Assembly (NCBI GenBank): GCA_937884235.1
Contig: CALGBT010000189.1
Span: forward strand, 1 to 13,008
Source of the DNA: an uncultured Pseudomonadota bacterium
Lineage (GTDB): Bacteria > Myxococcota_A > UBA9042 > CAIXZC01
Direction of reading: 5' to 3'
Length of the DNA: 13,008 nt
Part shown: positions 1 to 7,211 of the stretch, in pieces
Position numbering within the stretch: position 1 is the first letter of the stretch
How the letters are laid out: each line of letters opens with the position of its first letter
Notes under the pieces: model-generated
What the model saw: the letters and a program-made list of their open reading frames with translations, nothing else
Databases searched by the model: none
What the model was told of the DNA's origin: nothing
Made by a program: the position numbers and the translations under genes

Positions 1-77
1 AGTGTGGGGATCGGAACTCAAGTATCAGATCAGGGATGCGCCCGGTCAGCTGTCTCTCGCCCTACTCAGGTCGCAGG

Positions 78-2165
78 CTACTCGACAACGAAAGGATCGG
101 AAGCGATGTCATATTCTTCCACAACCGCCGCGCCCTCAGGCAGATATGACCCCGAGGCGTGGAGACGGTAGGTGCCGGAAAGTGGGAAGATGGCAGCTGG
201 AACTCGCCGATCTGTGGGGAGTTGGAACCGCCAGGTGAAGGTGCGGGTTTTGGTGGTCAGATTGTCTTCGTAGCTAGGCACCGGGAGAACCTCGATGAAG
301 TACTCATAGCCCAGACTGTCAACGAGACTGCCGTTGGGTCGGGTGACCGGCTGGAAGGCTCCGTCCAACTCCTTCTCCAGAACCACATTGGGGAGCAGGA
401 GCCACGGCGAACCGCCGGTAAACTCGAAGACCACCGTCTCTCCAGTGGCAACCGCTGCCGGCGGTTGCGTGACGACGGTGCCGGCGACTTCGCAGAAGGT
501 GTCGGCAAACTTCGCAGCCGCGGTTTCCACCAGTGGGTAAGGGCCGGGATCTTCGTAAGCCACGTCCTCATTCTCCTCAAGGAGCGCGGTGGCAACTTCG
601 ATGGCGTGGGCGGTGATATGATCGCCCTGCTTCGGGCCCCACAACGCACCGGAGGCCTCGTAGCCGCCCTGGTAGAAGTCCCACTCCGGCGTGCTATAGC
701 CCACGTAGTCCTGGCTGTAACCAACGACGATAATCTTCTCTTGCTCGGGGAAGAGCGTGCGCACTCCCTCCTCCACGTCGAGGGTGCATTGGGTCACCGG
801 TTCCCCGGGGTAGGTGACAATGAGCAAATCACCGATGAGCGCGGCGCTGACCAGAGTCCGATCTGGAGCCGTTTCGTCGATGCCCATGCCGCCGGCGAGC
901 ATCTTGATGTCGAGGCATTTCTTGTCCAGGTCGGGGATGGGCGTGGGTTCGCCGCTCCAACAGGGTGAGTCGACGGCGGAACCGCAATAGGCACCGCCGC
1001 CATCAAAGGGAAAGACGCCCTCTTCGTAACCAATGATTTCCCGGCCCAGCGGAACGTAGAAGCTGCGTGCTCGCACCGGCACATCGTTGGCTGTCTCAAT
1101 GTCCCAGAAGGCGCTCTGCACGATTTCTCCGGCCACTGTTCCCAGGCCTTCAATGCGATTGAAGTCATGATCGATCTGGGGCAGGTCACCCTCGGTATTG
1201 TAAGCGGCGTCCCCGGGGCTCATGTCTCCGGCACCGGCCTGGAAGTACATGATCTCCACCGGCGTATCGAAGGACTCAGCAACTTTTGCTTCGAGGCCGC
1301 CCACCACATCTCGACTCATGGTACGGGCATCGGCATCAAGAATAGTGCCGTGGGCCGAGTGCACCATTATCAGGCCCATGGGGGTACCGTCTTCGTGGTC
1401 GAATCGCAGCAGATGCAGGCGGTCGTCGCGCAAGTCTGGGTTCTCGCATCGTCGATCATTGTGCAGCAAGTCGGTTTCGATGGCCCCGTAGCCGAATCGG
1501 GAGGGACCCATGGTGGTGAGGGCTTCCACGGCCAGGGCCACCGTCTGGGAGACCATGCGCTCAAACAGAGCCGGGAAGAAGGAGTCTGCCATGAGGCCCC
1601 AGATGGCGCCGTCGCCCATGCGGCCGGCGCTGGAGTGGGTGTGGGTCGCACCCGCGATCACTTTGCCAGACCAATCGTAACCCGTCACCTCAGAGAGATC
1701 TCTGGCAACTCGCTCGACGAAGTAGGTGTTGACACCGATGAGATCGAGGCGAACAAAGAGCATCCGCTCCAACCCGCCCTCAAGAACTGCCACGCGGATG
1801 GTGGGGAACTGGTATACGTGCTTGGTTCCTGGAAACTGGTCAGAGTAGGGGGAGGGAGGCTTGCTGCCCGGGGCAAAACCGCAAATAGGGGAGCCCAGTG
1901 GGACGGGCATTATGGACGCCGCCAGGGCGGCACGGAAGGGCACGGGTTCAGTCAACTCGGGGAGCGGAAAAGGGCCGCTGCCCACGTCCCCCACGACGTC
2001 CTCCGGCGGTATCTCAAGTTCTTCACCCTGAATGTCGACCTGACCGACGGAGTCAGGTGCCGCGTCCACGGTCACGTCAGCAGGCTTTGGATCTGCGTCC
2101 GCAGAGCAGCCCGCAGAGGCAACCAGCAGTAGGGAGAGCAGAGTCAGTAGCAGCGGTCTTTTCAT
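78..2165 (-). CDS. Neutral/alkaline ceramidase-family lipoprotein
   Basis: The family hydrolyses the amide bond of ceramide to give sphingosine and a fatty acid. The 695-residue product starts with a lipoprotein signal (hydrophobic residues 4-17, lipobox SAGC, lipidated Cys20), then an acidic Asp/Pro-rich linker to about residue 65. Residues 75-535 match the neutral ceramidase catalytic domain: GATHTHSSAG (His175, His177), HGT (His272), the nucleophile motif GDMSP (Ser316), PGE (Glu455) and a DYVGY segment (Tyr487). These correspond to the zinc ligands and nucleophilic Ser of the family, so the enzyme looks intact. Residues 555-695 resemble the C-terminal Ig-like domain. The frame stays open upstream to 2294, but the ATG at 2165 is preferred: it has GAGGGG 7 bases upstream (2173-2178), begins the signal peptide, and lies about 23 bases from a promoter. 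Expected to be membrane-anchored, facing the periplasm or exterior. Another amidase substrate is possible. Confidence 0.87.
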   Translation of the reverse strand: MKRPLLLTLLSLLLVASAGCSADADPKPADVTVDAAPDSVGQVDIQGEELEIPPEDVVGDVGSGPFPLPELTEPVPFRAALAASIMPVPLGSPICGFAPGSKPPSPYSDQFPGTKHVYQFPTIRVAVLEGGLERMLFVRLDLIGVNTYFVERVARDLSEVTGYDWSGKVIAGATHTHSSAGRMGDGAIWGLMADSFFPALFERMVSQTVALAVEALTTMGPSRFGYGAIETDLLHNDRRCENPDLRDDRLHLLRFDHEDGTPMGLIMVHSAHGTILDADARTMSRDVVGGLEAKVAESFDTPVEIMYFQAGAGDMSPGDAAYNTEGDLPQIDHDFNRIEGLGTVAGEIVQSAFWDIETANDVPVRARSFYVPLGREIIGYEEGVFPFDGGGAYCGSAVDSPCWSGEPTPIPDLDKKCLDIKMLAGGMGIDETAPDRTLVSAALIGDLLIVTYPGEPVTQCTLDVEEGVRTLFPEQEKIIVVGYSQDYVGYSTPEWDFYQGGYEASGALWGPKQGDHITAHAIEVATALLEENEDVAYEDPGPYPLVETAAAKFADTFCEVAGTVVTQPPAAVATGETVVFEFTGGSPWLLLPNVVLEKELDGAFQPVTRPNGSLVDSLGYEYFIEVLPVPSYEDNLTTKTRTFTWRFQLPTDRRVPAAIFPLSGTYRLHASGSYLPEGAAVVEEYDIASDPFVVE

Positions 2166-2194
2166 GCAAGTACCCCTCGGTTCAAGTCCGCTGC

Positions 2195-2223
2195 AATATA
2201 CACTTTTTTGTTGACCTCGACAA
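2195..2223 (-). promoter_or_regulatory. Sigma70-like promoter of the ceramidase gene
   Basis: On the minus strand, TTGTCG (2218-2223) and TATATT (2195-2200) are separated by 17 bases. The -10 box matches 5 of 6 consensus positions and the -35 box keeps the TTG. The predicted start near 2188 gives a leader of about 23 bases that contains the GAGGGG ribosome site. Seen by eye, not tested. Confidence 0.5.
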
Positions 2224-2238
2224 TGCTCCGAGTAAGCT
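2211..2238 (+). promoter_or_regulatory. Possible weak promoter of the ferredoxin gene
   Basis: TTGACC (2211-2216, 5 of 6 positions) is followed after 16 bases by TAAGCT (2233-2238, only 3 of 6). It overlaps the -35 box of the divergent ceramidase promoter, so the two would compete or share a regulator. The -10 box is poor and the call is tentative. Confidence 0.25.
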
Positions 2239-2312
2239 GGCCCTGATTCCGGGCGGTGGCCCGGGACATGGTGACAATCTTGAACTGATTTCAAACGGAA
2301 TGGGAGGGTGTC

Positions 2313-2483
2313 ATGCCCAGAATCATTACTGACGAGTGCATTGCTTGCGGAGCCTGTGAACCGGAATGTCCCGACGGAGCCATCGCTGAAGGTGACCCCA
2401 TTTACGTCATCGATGCTGCCCTCTGCACGGATTGTGGCATTTGCGAAGAGACCTGCCCGACCGCAGCCATTATCGAAGCGTGA
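2313..2483 (+). CDS. Clostridial-type 2[4Fe-4S] ferredoxin, 56 residues
   Basis: A small soluble electron carrier. Reading from the ATG at 2313 gives 56 residues ending in TGA at 2481-2483. Two classical CxxCxxCxxxCP motifs are present: Cys9, 12, 15, 19 (CIACGACEPECP) and Cys38, 41, 44, 48 (CTDCGICEETCP). In this fold the first three Cys of one motif and the last of the other hold each cubane. The length equals the textbook clostridial ferredoxin, with no long insertion or C-terminal extension of the YfhL/Alvin type. A GGAGGG ribosome site lies at 2303-2308, only 4 bases from the ATG. The gene diverges from the ceramidase and precedes the kinase by 108 bases; neither neighbour is a redox enzyme, so its partner is unknown. 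A low-potential carrier of this kind fits anaerobic or oxygen-sensitive chemistry. Confidence 0.94.
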   Translation: MPRIITDECIACGACEPECPDGAIAEGDPIYVIDAALCTDCGICEETCPTAAIIEA

Positions 2484-2513
2484 TCTTGCGTCACAATCTC
2501 CGCCTGGTCTGAC

Positions 2514-2543
2514 CCGACAAATAGTTCACTTTTTTGCTACGAT
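2514..2543 (+). promoter_or_regulatory. Possible promoter of the kinase gene
   Basis: CCGACA (2514-2519, 4 of 6) and TACGAT (2538-2543, 4 of 6) are separated by 18 bases that include a run of six T. The start would fall near 2550, leaving a leader of about 40 bases before the ATG at 2592. No hairpin terminator for the ferredoxin is visible in 2484-2591, so read-through is also possible. Confidence 0.3.
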
Positions 2544-2591
2544 CGCCCGTCGGCGGTAGCCTCCAGAGAGGTTCCTTGGGGGCTTTTCCTG

Positions 2592-4508
2592 ATGGCAACA
2601 AAAATCGAATACCCGCTCTTCTGCCCAGTGTGCAGGCGTCCTTACGATGCGGAACGAACGGTCTGCCCCAGCGATGGCGCCAGACTTCTGGAGATGCCGC
2701 TGCAGCAACCACGCCCTGGCAACATCTTCGATAGTCGTTACGTAATCCTCGAGACCATTGGCAAAGGTGGTATGGCGACCATCTATCGGGGTCTGGACGT
2801 CCCTAACCGCAGGCAAGTCGCCCTCAAAGTGCTGAAATCGAAGTTCAGCGCTGAAGAGCGGGCGGTTCGGCAGTTCTTTACTGAGGCGCGAGTGGCCAGT
2901 GCCCTGGAACACCCCGCCATCGTGCGGACCTTCGACTATGGCCGGACGCAAGTCGGATACCTTTACATCGCCATGGAGTTGCTCAATGGCGAGACGCTCT
3001 CTCGATATATTCGGCGTACCGGACGGCTCTCGCCGGCCAAGGCACTCTACTTCTTTTCGCAGATTCTTGATGCGCTGGCCGAGGCTCACGCCCGAGGCAC
3101 TATCCATCGTGACCTCAAGCCAGAGAACATAATCATCGTCTCCCACAAAGGCCGGGAGCGCGTGAAGCTCCTCGACTTTGGCATCGCCCAGTTTGCCGGG
3201 ACCGCACAATTCCGATCGAAGGAGATCTGCGGCACACCGGCCTACATGAGTCCCGAGCAGATACGCGGGGCCAAGGCAAGTCCGGCATCAGACCTCTACT
3301 CCGCTGGTATCCTGCTCTTTGAGATGTTGGCCGGAAAGCAACCATTCACCGGCCCCTCCCCCATGGAAGTAGTGAGGCGGCAGCTGAAGATGGCTCCCCC
3401 TCGTCTTACCGAAGCCTATCCCGAACTGGATGTCGACGCCAATCTCGAGGGATTCGTCTACCGGCTGATGCAGAAGAAGCGCTCGGACCGACCCCGCACC
3501 GCGGGCCAGGTGCGCGAGGCGCTGCTCACGCTGGACATCAACGGCACCGCCCTTCCGCAAGTACTGCAGCCGGTTCCCGAGCCTCTGGAAGAAGAGGCCC
3601 CGGGCGGCGTAGAGGCTGACTCAATCTTCTCTTTCGGGGCCGCTGCCGCCGTCGCCCTGTGTGAAGGAGCATCCCGGATAGTCCCCCGGAGCCCCGGCTC
3701 CCTGCGCGATGTCCTCAACAGTAAGGTCCGTCCAGCCATCATGCTCCAGGAATCAAAGGGCATCAGGTTTGACGGCAAAGATATTGAGAAACCCCCTGAC
3801 CCGCTGCAGGGGACCCAGGCGCAGAGAATGCCCTCTTTGAGCAAGATCGCCGGCGATGAGGTCGTCCGTCGAAGCGCTGAGCGCTACACTCTCTTGCACG
3901 TGCGTTTCATCAACCTGAAGGACAAGAGTGAAGAGGCCGCAGCAGTCGGGGAGATGCGCCTGGAGTTGGTTGCGGAGTTTGAGGCCTGGTCCGAGTATGT
4001 TCTGCGTCTGGGCGGGCTAGTCTGCTACGACAGCGGTGCTGACCTGAAGGTCCTCTTCGGCTATCTGGAAGAAGACCCGGGGCAGGTCCTGCACGCCCTG
4101 GAAGCTGCCCGTGCCCTTAGTTTGCAAACCGAATATGAAGCCATTCGCAAGGGTCGCCCCATTGGTGTCAAGATGGGCGTGGCCAACGGCGTGGTGCACA
4201 CCGACCAGAACGTTGAGGGCCCGCTTGACTGGCTGATCCAGGGCTCGGAAGTGGATTTCGCACTTCGTCTTTCCCGACTGGCTCCCGTAGGGGGCGTGTT
4301 GCTTTGCGAGCAAAGCGCGCTGCGGGCCCAGCCAGAAGCACAGCTGAGTGAGATGGCCCGAGTGGAGTCCCGTGGTGGTGCCGCAGCCGGGACCTTTCTG
4401 CTGCGTGAACTGAACTACAGCTCCGAACTCGGCCGTCCCGAGGTTCCGGCCAGGCTGCTGGCAGATTTCGTTCCCCTGGAGCAGCGAGAGGACGGTCTGC
4501 GACTCTAG
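2592..4508 (+). CDS. Hanks-type Ser/Thr kinase with C-terminal degenerate cyclase-like domain
   Basis: A 638-residue signalling kinase with no evident membrane segment, so probably cytoplasmic. Residues 11-32 form a Cys knuckle (Cys11, Cys14, Cys25, then PSDG), a zinc-ribbon-like lead seen on delta-proteobacterial kinases; a fourth Cys is not visible. The kinase domain (about 50-315) looks active: glycine loop GKGGMATIY (57-65), Lys79, helix C Glu98, HRDLKPEN (172-179, Asp174), DFG (195-197) and SPE (220-222). Residues 320-425 are a low-complexity linker. Residues 431-605 resemble a class III nucleotidyl cyclase domain but lack catalytic residues: Asn441 replaces the first metal Asp, Ala483 sits where the second is expected (Asp484 is adjacent), and Asp555 replaces the catalytic Asn, while Arg559 remains. 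It is therefore probably a sensing, dimerising or nucleotide-binding module. A GGGGG ribosome site at 2578-2582 lies 9 bases before the ATG. Confidence 0.95.
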   Translation: MATKIEYPLFCPVCRRPYDAERTVCPSDGARLLEMPLQQPRPGNIFDSRYVILETIGKGGMATIYRGLDVPNRRQVALKVLKSKFSAEERAVRQFFTEARVASALEHPAIVRTFDYGRTQVGYLYIAMELLNGETLSRYIRRTGRLSPAKALYFFSQILDALAEAHARGTIHRDLKPENIIIVSHKGRERVKLLDFGIAQFAGTAQFRSKEICGTPAYMSPEQIRGAKASPASDLYSAGILLFEMLAGKQPFTGPSPMEVVRRQLKMAPPRLTEAYPELDVDANLEGFVYRLMQKKRSDRPRTAGQVREALLTLDINGTALPQVLQPVPEPLEEEAPGGVEADSIFSFGAAAAVALCEGASRIVPRSPGSLRDVLNSKVRPAIMLQESKGIRFDGKDIEKPPDPLQGTQAQRMPSLSKIAGDEVVRRSAERYTLLHVRFINLKDKSEEAAAVGEMRLELVAEFEAWSEYVLRLGGLVCYDSGADLKVLFGYLEEDPGQVLHALEAARALSLQTEYEAIRKGRPIGVKMGVANGVVHTDQNVEGPLDWLIQGSEVDFALRLSRLAPVGGVLLCEQSALRAQPEAQLSEMARVESRGGAAAGTFLLRELNYSSELGRPEVPARLLADFVPLEQREDGLRL

Positions 4509-4549
4509 AGTACCGAGCCCAACCCCAACACGTCCAGCCCACCTCCTGC

Positions 4550-4579
4550 TTTACAGCCCGGTGCACCTCAGCCTACAAT
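4550..4579 (+). promoter_or_regulatory. Strong sigma70-like promoter of the XPB-Bax1 operon, apparently leaderless
   Basis: TTTACA (4550-4555) and TACAAT (4574-4579) each match 5 of 6 consensus positions, with an 18-base spacer. The expected start, about 7 bases beyond the -10 box, falls at 4586-4588, on or next to the ATG at 4588. No Shine-Dalgarno sequence precedes that ATG. Together these suggest a leaderless mRNA. Confidence 0.55.
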
Positions 4580-4587
4580 GCGTGACC

Positions 4588-6000
4588 ATGCGAGAGCCCT
4601 TGGACAAACCGGTGCGATTGACCTTTGACCTCGGTACTATTGTGGTTGAGCCCCACGGTCGGGGGTTTGTTGCCTTGGCAGAACTGCAGCTTGTCTATGA
4701 CCAGCGCATCAAGGCTTTGCGCGGCGAAGCCAGGCGCTACCGATTCCTGGTGGAATGGCTGGTGGCCAATGACATACCCTTCGTCGACGAAGCGGTGCAA
4801 TACCCTCGCTTGACGGACCTGACCCCCCTGAAGAAGTTCGCACCCTATGAGCATCAACTGCAGGCACTGGCCGCTTGGAAGGCGGCGGGCATGGCCGGCG
4901 TTGTGGCGTTGCCCACGGGTAGCGGGAAGACCTACCTGGCGATGTTGGCAATGCACGAATGCCGGCGCGCGACACTGGTTGTGGTGCCGACCCTGGACCT
5001 GCTGGCCCAGTGGGTCTCAGTGGTGCAGCAGACCTTCGGTTGTGCCGTGGGCATGGTGGGCGGGGGAGAATTCACCGTGGAGCCCATCACCATTACGACC
5101 TACGATTCTGCGGTGCGGCACATGGACCGGTTCGGGAACCGCTTTGGACTACTCATTTACGACGAGTGCCACCACTTGCCAGGCGAGATGTATGCGGAGA
5201 CTGCGCGCATGAGCCTGGCCCCGTTCCGTTTGGGCCTCTCGGCTACGCCGGACCGCGCTGATGGGGGCGAGGTTCTGCTGACCACGCTGATTGGCGAAAC
5301 CGTCTTCTCTTCCAGGGTATCGAGCCTGGCCGGCAATATTCTTGCCCCCTACGAGACCATGCGTGTTGCCGTGGCCCTGACTCCTGAAGAGGAGGAACGA
5401 TATCTGGCTGAGCGCGGCATCTATCTCTCTTTCTGCCGCAAGCGGGGGCTGAAGATGGGTGCGGGCGGGGGGTGGTCGAGTTTCTTGCAGGAAACCGCAC
5501 GCTCAAAGGAGGGCAGGCGAGCCTTCGAGGCCTATCGCATTCAACGCAGTATTCCGCTCATGAGCGAGGGGAAGTTCGCCGCGCTGGCCGAGATTCTACG
5601 GCGGCATGTGGAGTCACGCATCTTGATCTTCACCCACGTCAACGAGTTGGCCTACCGCATCTCCAGGGAGTATCTGCTCCCGGTGATTACGCACCAGACG
5701 CCACCCCGGGAGCGGTCCGAGATCCTGCAGAAATTCGGCACCGGTGAGTACCCGGCGGTGGTTACCTCAAAGGTGCTCAATGAGGGCGTCGATGTTCCTG
5801 AGGCTAACGTGGCAATAGTGCTCTCGGGGAGCGGCAGCATCCGAGAGCACGTGCAACGTCTGGGGCGGATTCTGCGCCGGCAGGAAGGCAAGCAAGCAGT
5901 GCTCTACGAATTAGTGACGCAGGATACGCATGAAGAGGGCATGAGCCAGCGCCGGACGCGCCACGAAGCGTATCAGGGCAAGGGCCGGAGGCGGGGGTAA
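4588..6000 (+). CDS. XPB/Rad25-type superfamily 2 DNA helicase
   Basis: An ATP-driven DNA translocase of the XPB family, which opens or remodels DNA in nucleotide excision repair. The 470-residue protein has an N-terminal region (1-80) where archaeal XPB carries a damage-recognition domain. Helicase domain 1 follows, with Walker A LPTGSGKT (108-115), motif Ia VVPTLDLLAQW (132-142), DECHH (192-196) and SAT (218-220). An arginine- and glutamate-rich insert at about 262-325 would be the thumb, and helicase domain 2 ends with QRLGRILR (423-430). The XPB signature RED, expected just after SAT, reads RAD here (223-225). The frame allows a GTG start at 4561, but that codon lies upstream of the predicted transcription start, so the ATG at 4588 is chosen. 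The TAA stop overlaps the Bax1 ATG by one base, and the family pairing supports XPB over a generic DEAD/DEAH helicase. Confidence 0.92.
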   Translation: MREPLDKPVRLTFDLGTIVVEPHGRGFVALAELQLVYDQRIKALRGEARRYRFLVEWLVANDIPFVDEAVQYPRLTDLTPLKKFAPYEHQLQALAAWKAAGMAGVVALPTGSGKTYLAMLAMHECRRATLVVVPTLDLLAQWVSVVQQTFGCAVGMVGGGEFTVEPITITTYDSAVRHMDRFGNRFGLLIYDECHHLPGEMYAETARMSLAPFRLGLSATPDRADGGEVLLTTLIGETVFSSRVSSLAGNILAPYETMRVAVALTPEEEERYLAERGIYLSFCRKRGLKMGAGGGWSSFLQETARSKEGRRAFEAYRIQRSIPLMSEGKFAALAEILRRHVESRILIFTHVNELAYRISREYLLPVITHQTPPRERSEILQKFGTGEYPAVVTSKVLNEGVDVPEANVAIVLSGSGSIREHVQRLGRILRRQEGKQAVLYELVTQDTHEEGMSQRRTRHEAYQGKGRRRG

Positions 6001-7211
6001 TGCTCAAGCAGGACCAACTTCGACTGCGTATCGGCGCCGACAAATCTATTCGGCCAGCCTATGTCAGCCTGGGCAATTGCGGGCTGCGCCAGCGGGCCAG
6101 CCAGGTGTTGGATACGTTCCAGGCTTATCTTGGGAGCACTCGCGGTGAGCTGGATGAAGAACTGGCGCGCTTTGTGAAAGGCGGTGGCGACCTCAAAATC
6201 AACCGCGGCTTTGTGGAACTGGCCCTCAACCTGGCCCAGTTTGAGGGGGCAACTCCAGGACTGGCTCGGGAGGTGCGCGCGGCGCTCTTTGCCCGGGGGG
6301 CTGCTCATTTCCCCCTGGGGCTGGGGGATGGCCCGGACCGTCACGCCATGGTCGCCGAAGTTGCGCGGCAGTTTGGACATTCCACCGCTGAAGTTGAGCG
6401 CTTGATGTTCGCTGATCTGAAAGAGGCGCAGGTGCTGGAGCGCAGCTCGTCCCTGGAGCCGATACCCTTCATGGAGCGCTACAACCTTGCCCTGGCCCAG
6501 GGACTGCTGGTGCACGCGGTCTCTGTGGATGTGGTGCTGCGCAACGCCAGTGCCACCCGTTTGCGGCAACTCTTTCGGTACCTCAAGTTCTTCGAGTTGC
6601 TCTTCGACATCGAGAGCGATGGCGATGCTCTGCTGGTCCACATTGATGGCCCCATGTCGGTGCTCAAACAGACCAAGGGATATGGCGTGAAACTGGCCAC
6701 GTTCCTGCCGGCGTTGCTGTTGTTGGACGACTTTGAGTTGGCTGCCGACGTGCGTTGGAAGCGGCGCCGCTATAGCTTTGTGGTGACCCCGGCCGACGGT
6801 CTGGTCTCCCACTATGCGCCCAAGGGGGGATGGGTGCCCCGAGAGCTGTTGCAGCTGCGCAGCCGCCTGGATGAGTTGCTGCCGCCCGAGGTGAAGGTGA
6901 AGGAAGCTGCCCATGTCGTCTCGCTGGGGGGCCGCAATGTCTATGTTCCCGACCTGGAATTTCGTGGCTACGGCAAGCGGGCCTTCCTGGAAGTAATGTG
7001 GCCCTGGAAGAAGCTCAAATGGAGTCGCTACTACGAGCAATTCGCCAACCACGCACCGCCCAACGCCTTCCTCTGTCTCTCCACCAAAGTAGCCTCAAAG
7101 ACCTTTCAGAAGACCAACAAGGACCCTCGCGTCATCTACTATCGGGCGACTCCACTGGCAGATCGTGTGGCCCAGGCGGTGGTGGCGTTCCTGGCAGGCC
7201 AAGAAAACTAG
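6000..7211 (+). CDS. bax1: Bax1-family (DUF790) nuclease, partner of XPB
   Basis: Bax1 binds XPB in archaea and is a structure-specific endonuclease that cuts near the junction of open or bubble DNA; the pair is proposed to do excision repair. The 403-residue protein matches DUF790 along its length: a Pro-Ala-Tyr start (19-21), NRGFVEL (68-74), ERYNLALAQGLL (159-170), and the block DGPMSVLKQTKGYGVKLATF (216-235), followed by LPALLL. The nuclease core is probably VPD (316-318) followed by LEV (330-332); Asp318 and Glu331 are the likely metal ligands, in the style of PD-(D/E)xK enzymes. Its ATG overlaps the XPB stop as TAATG, with GGAGG at 5987-5991 inside the end of XPB, so translation is coupled. 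The stop lies within a CTAG shared with the convergent porin gene. Confidence 0.92.
   Translation: MLKQDQLRLRIGADKSIRPAYVSLGNCGLRQRASQVLDTFQAYLGSTRGELDEELARFVKGGGDLKINRGFVELALNLAQFEGATPGLAREVRAALFARGAAHFPLGLGDGPDRHAMVAEVARQFGHSTAEVERLMFADLKEAQVLERSSSLEPIPFMERYNLALAQGLLVHAVSVDVVLRNASATRLRQLFRYLKFFELLFDIESDGDALLVHIDGPMSVLKQTKGYGVKLATFLPALLLLDDFELAADVRWKRRRYSFVVTPADGLVSHYAPKGGWVPRELLQLRSRLDELLPPEVKVKEAAHVVSLGGRNVYVPDLEFRGYGKRAFLEVMWPWKKLKWSRYYEQFANHAPPNAFLCLSTKVASKTFQKTNKDPRVIYYRATPLADRVAQAVVAFLAGQEN
7208..7211. other. Shared palindromic stop CTAG between convergent genes
   Basis: The palindrome CTAG supplies the TAG stop of the Bax1 gene on the plus strand (7209-7211) and the TAG stop of the porin gene on the minus strand (7208-7210). 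The two genes overlap by four bases, with no terminator hairpin between them. Confidence 0.9.

Noticed and set aside
1..77. Window edge, downstream of the ceramidase stop
   Set aside because: No coding start, RNA gene, hairpin terminator or repeat that I can support; the plus-strand frame through it is a shadow of the ceramidase gene.
1167..2132. Long plus-strand open frame (321 codons) antisense to the ceramidase
   Set aside because: Gly/His/Arg-rich product with no domain, opposite a gene with clear catalytic motifs.
2166..2294. In-frame upstream extension of the ceramidase gene
   Set aside because: It would place about 43 residues before the signal peptide and would run through the promoter boxes. 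The ATG at 2165 has its own ribosome site and starts a proper lipoprotein signal.
2525..2536. T-run after the ferredoxin gene as a possible terminator
   Set aside because: No inverted repeat precedes the six T, so there is no intrinsic terminator structure.
4561..4587. GTG start for the XPB gene, 9 codons earlier
   Set aside because: It has no ribosome site and lies inside the spacer of the TTTACA/TACAAT promoter, upstream of the predicted transcription start.
5973..7052. Long minus-strand open frame (359 codons) antisense to the Bax1 gene
   Set aside because: Gln/His-rich, low-complexity product with no domain; a typical shadow of a GC-rich coding strand.
2592..7211. Kinase, XPB helicase and Bax1 as a single defence system
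   Set aside because: The kinase is separated from XPB by 79 bases holding a separate strong promoter, and no other defence or mobile genes are nearby; adjacency alone is not enough.
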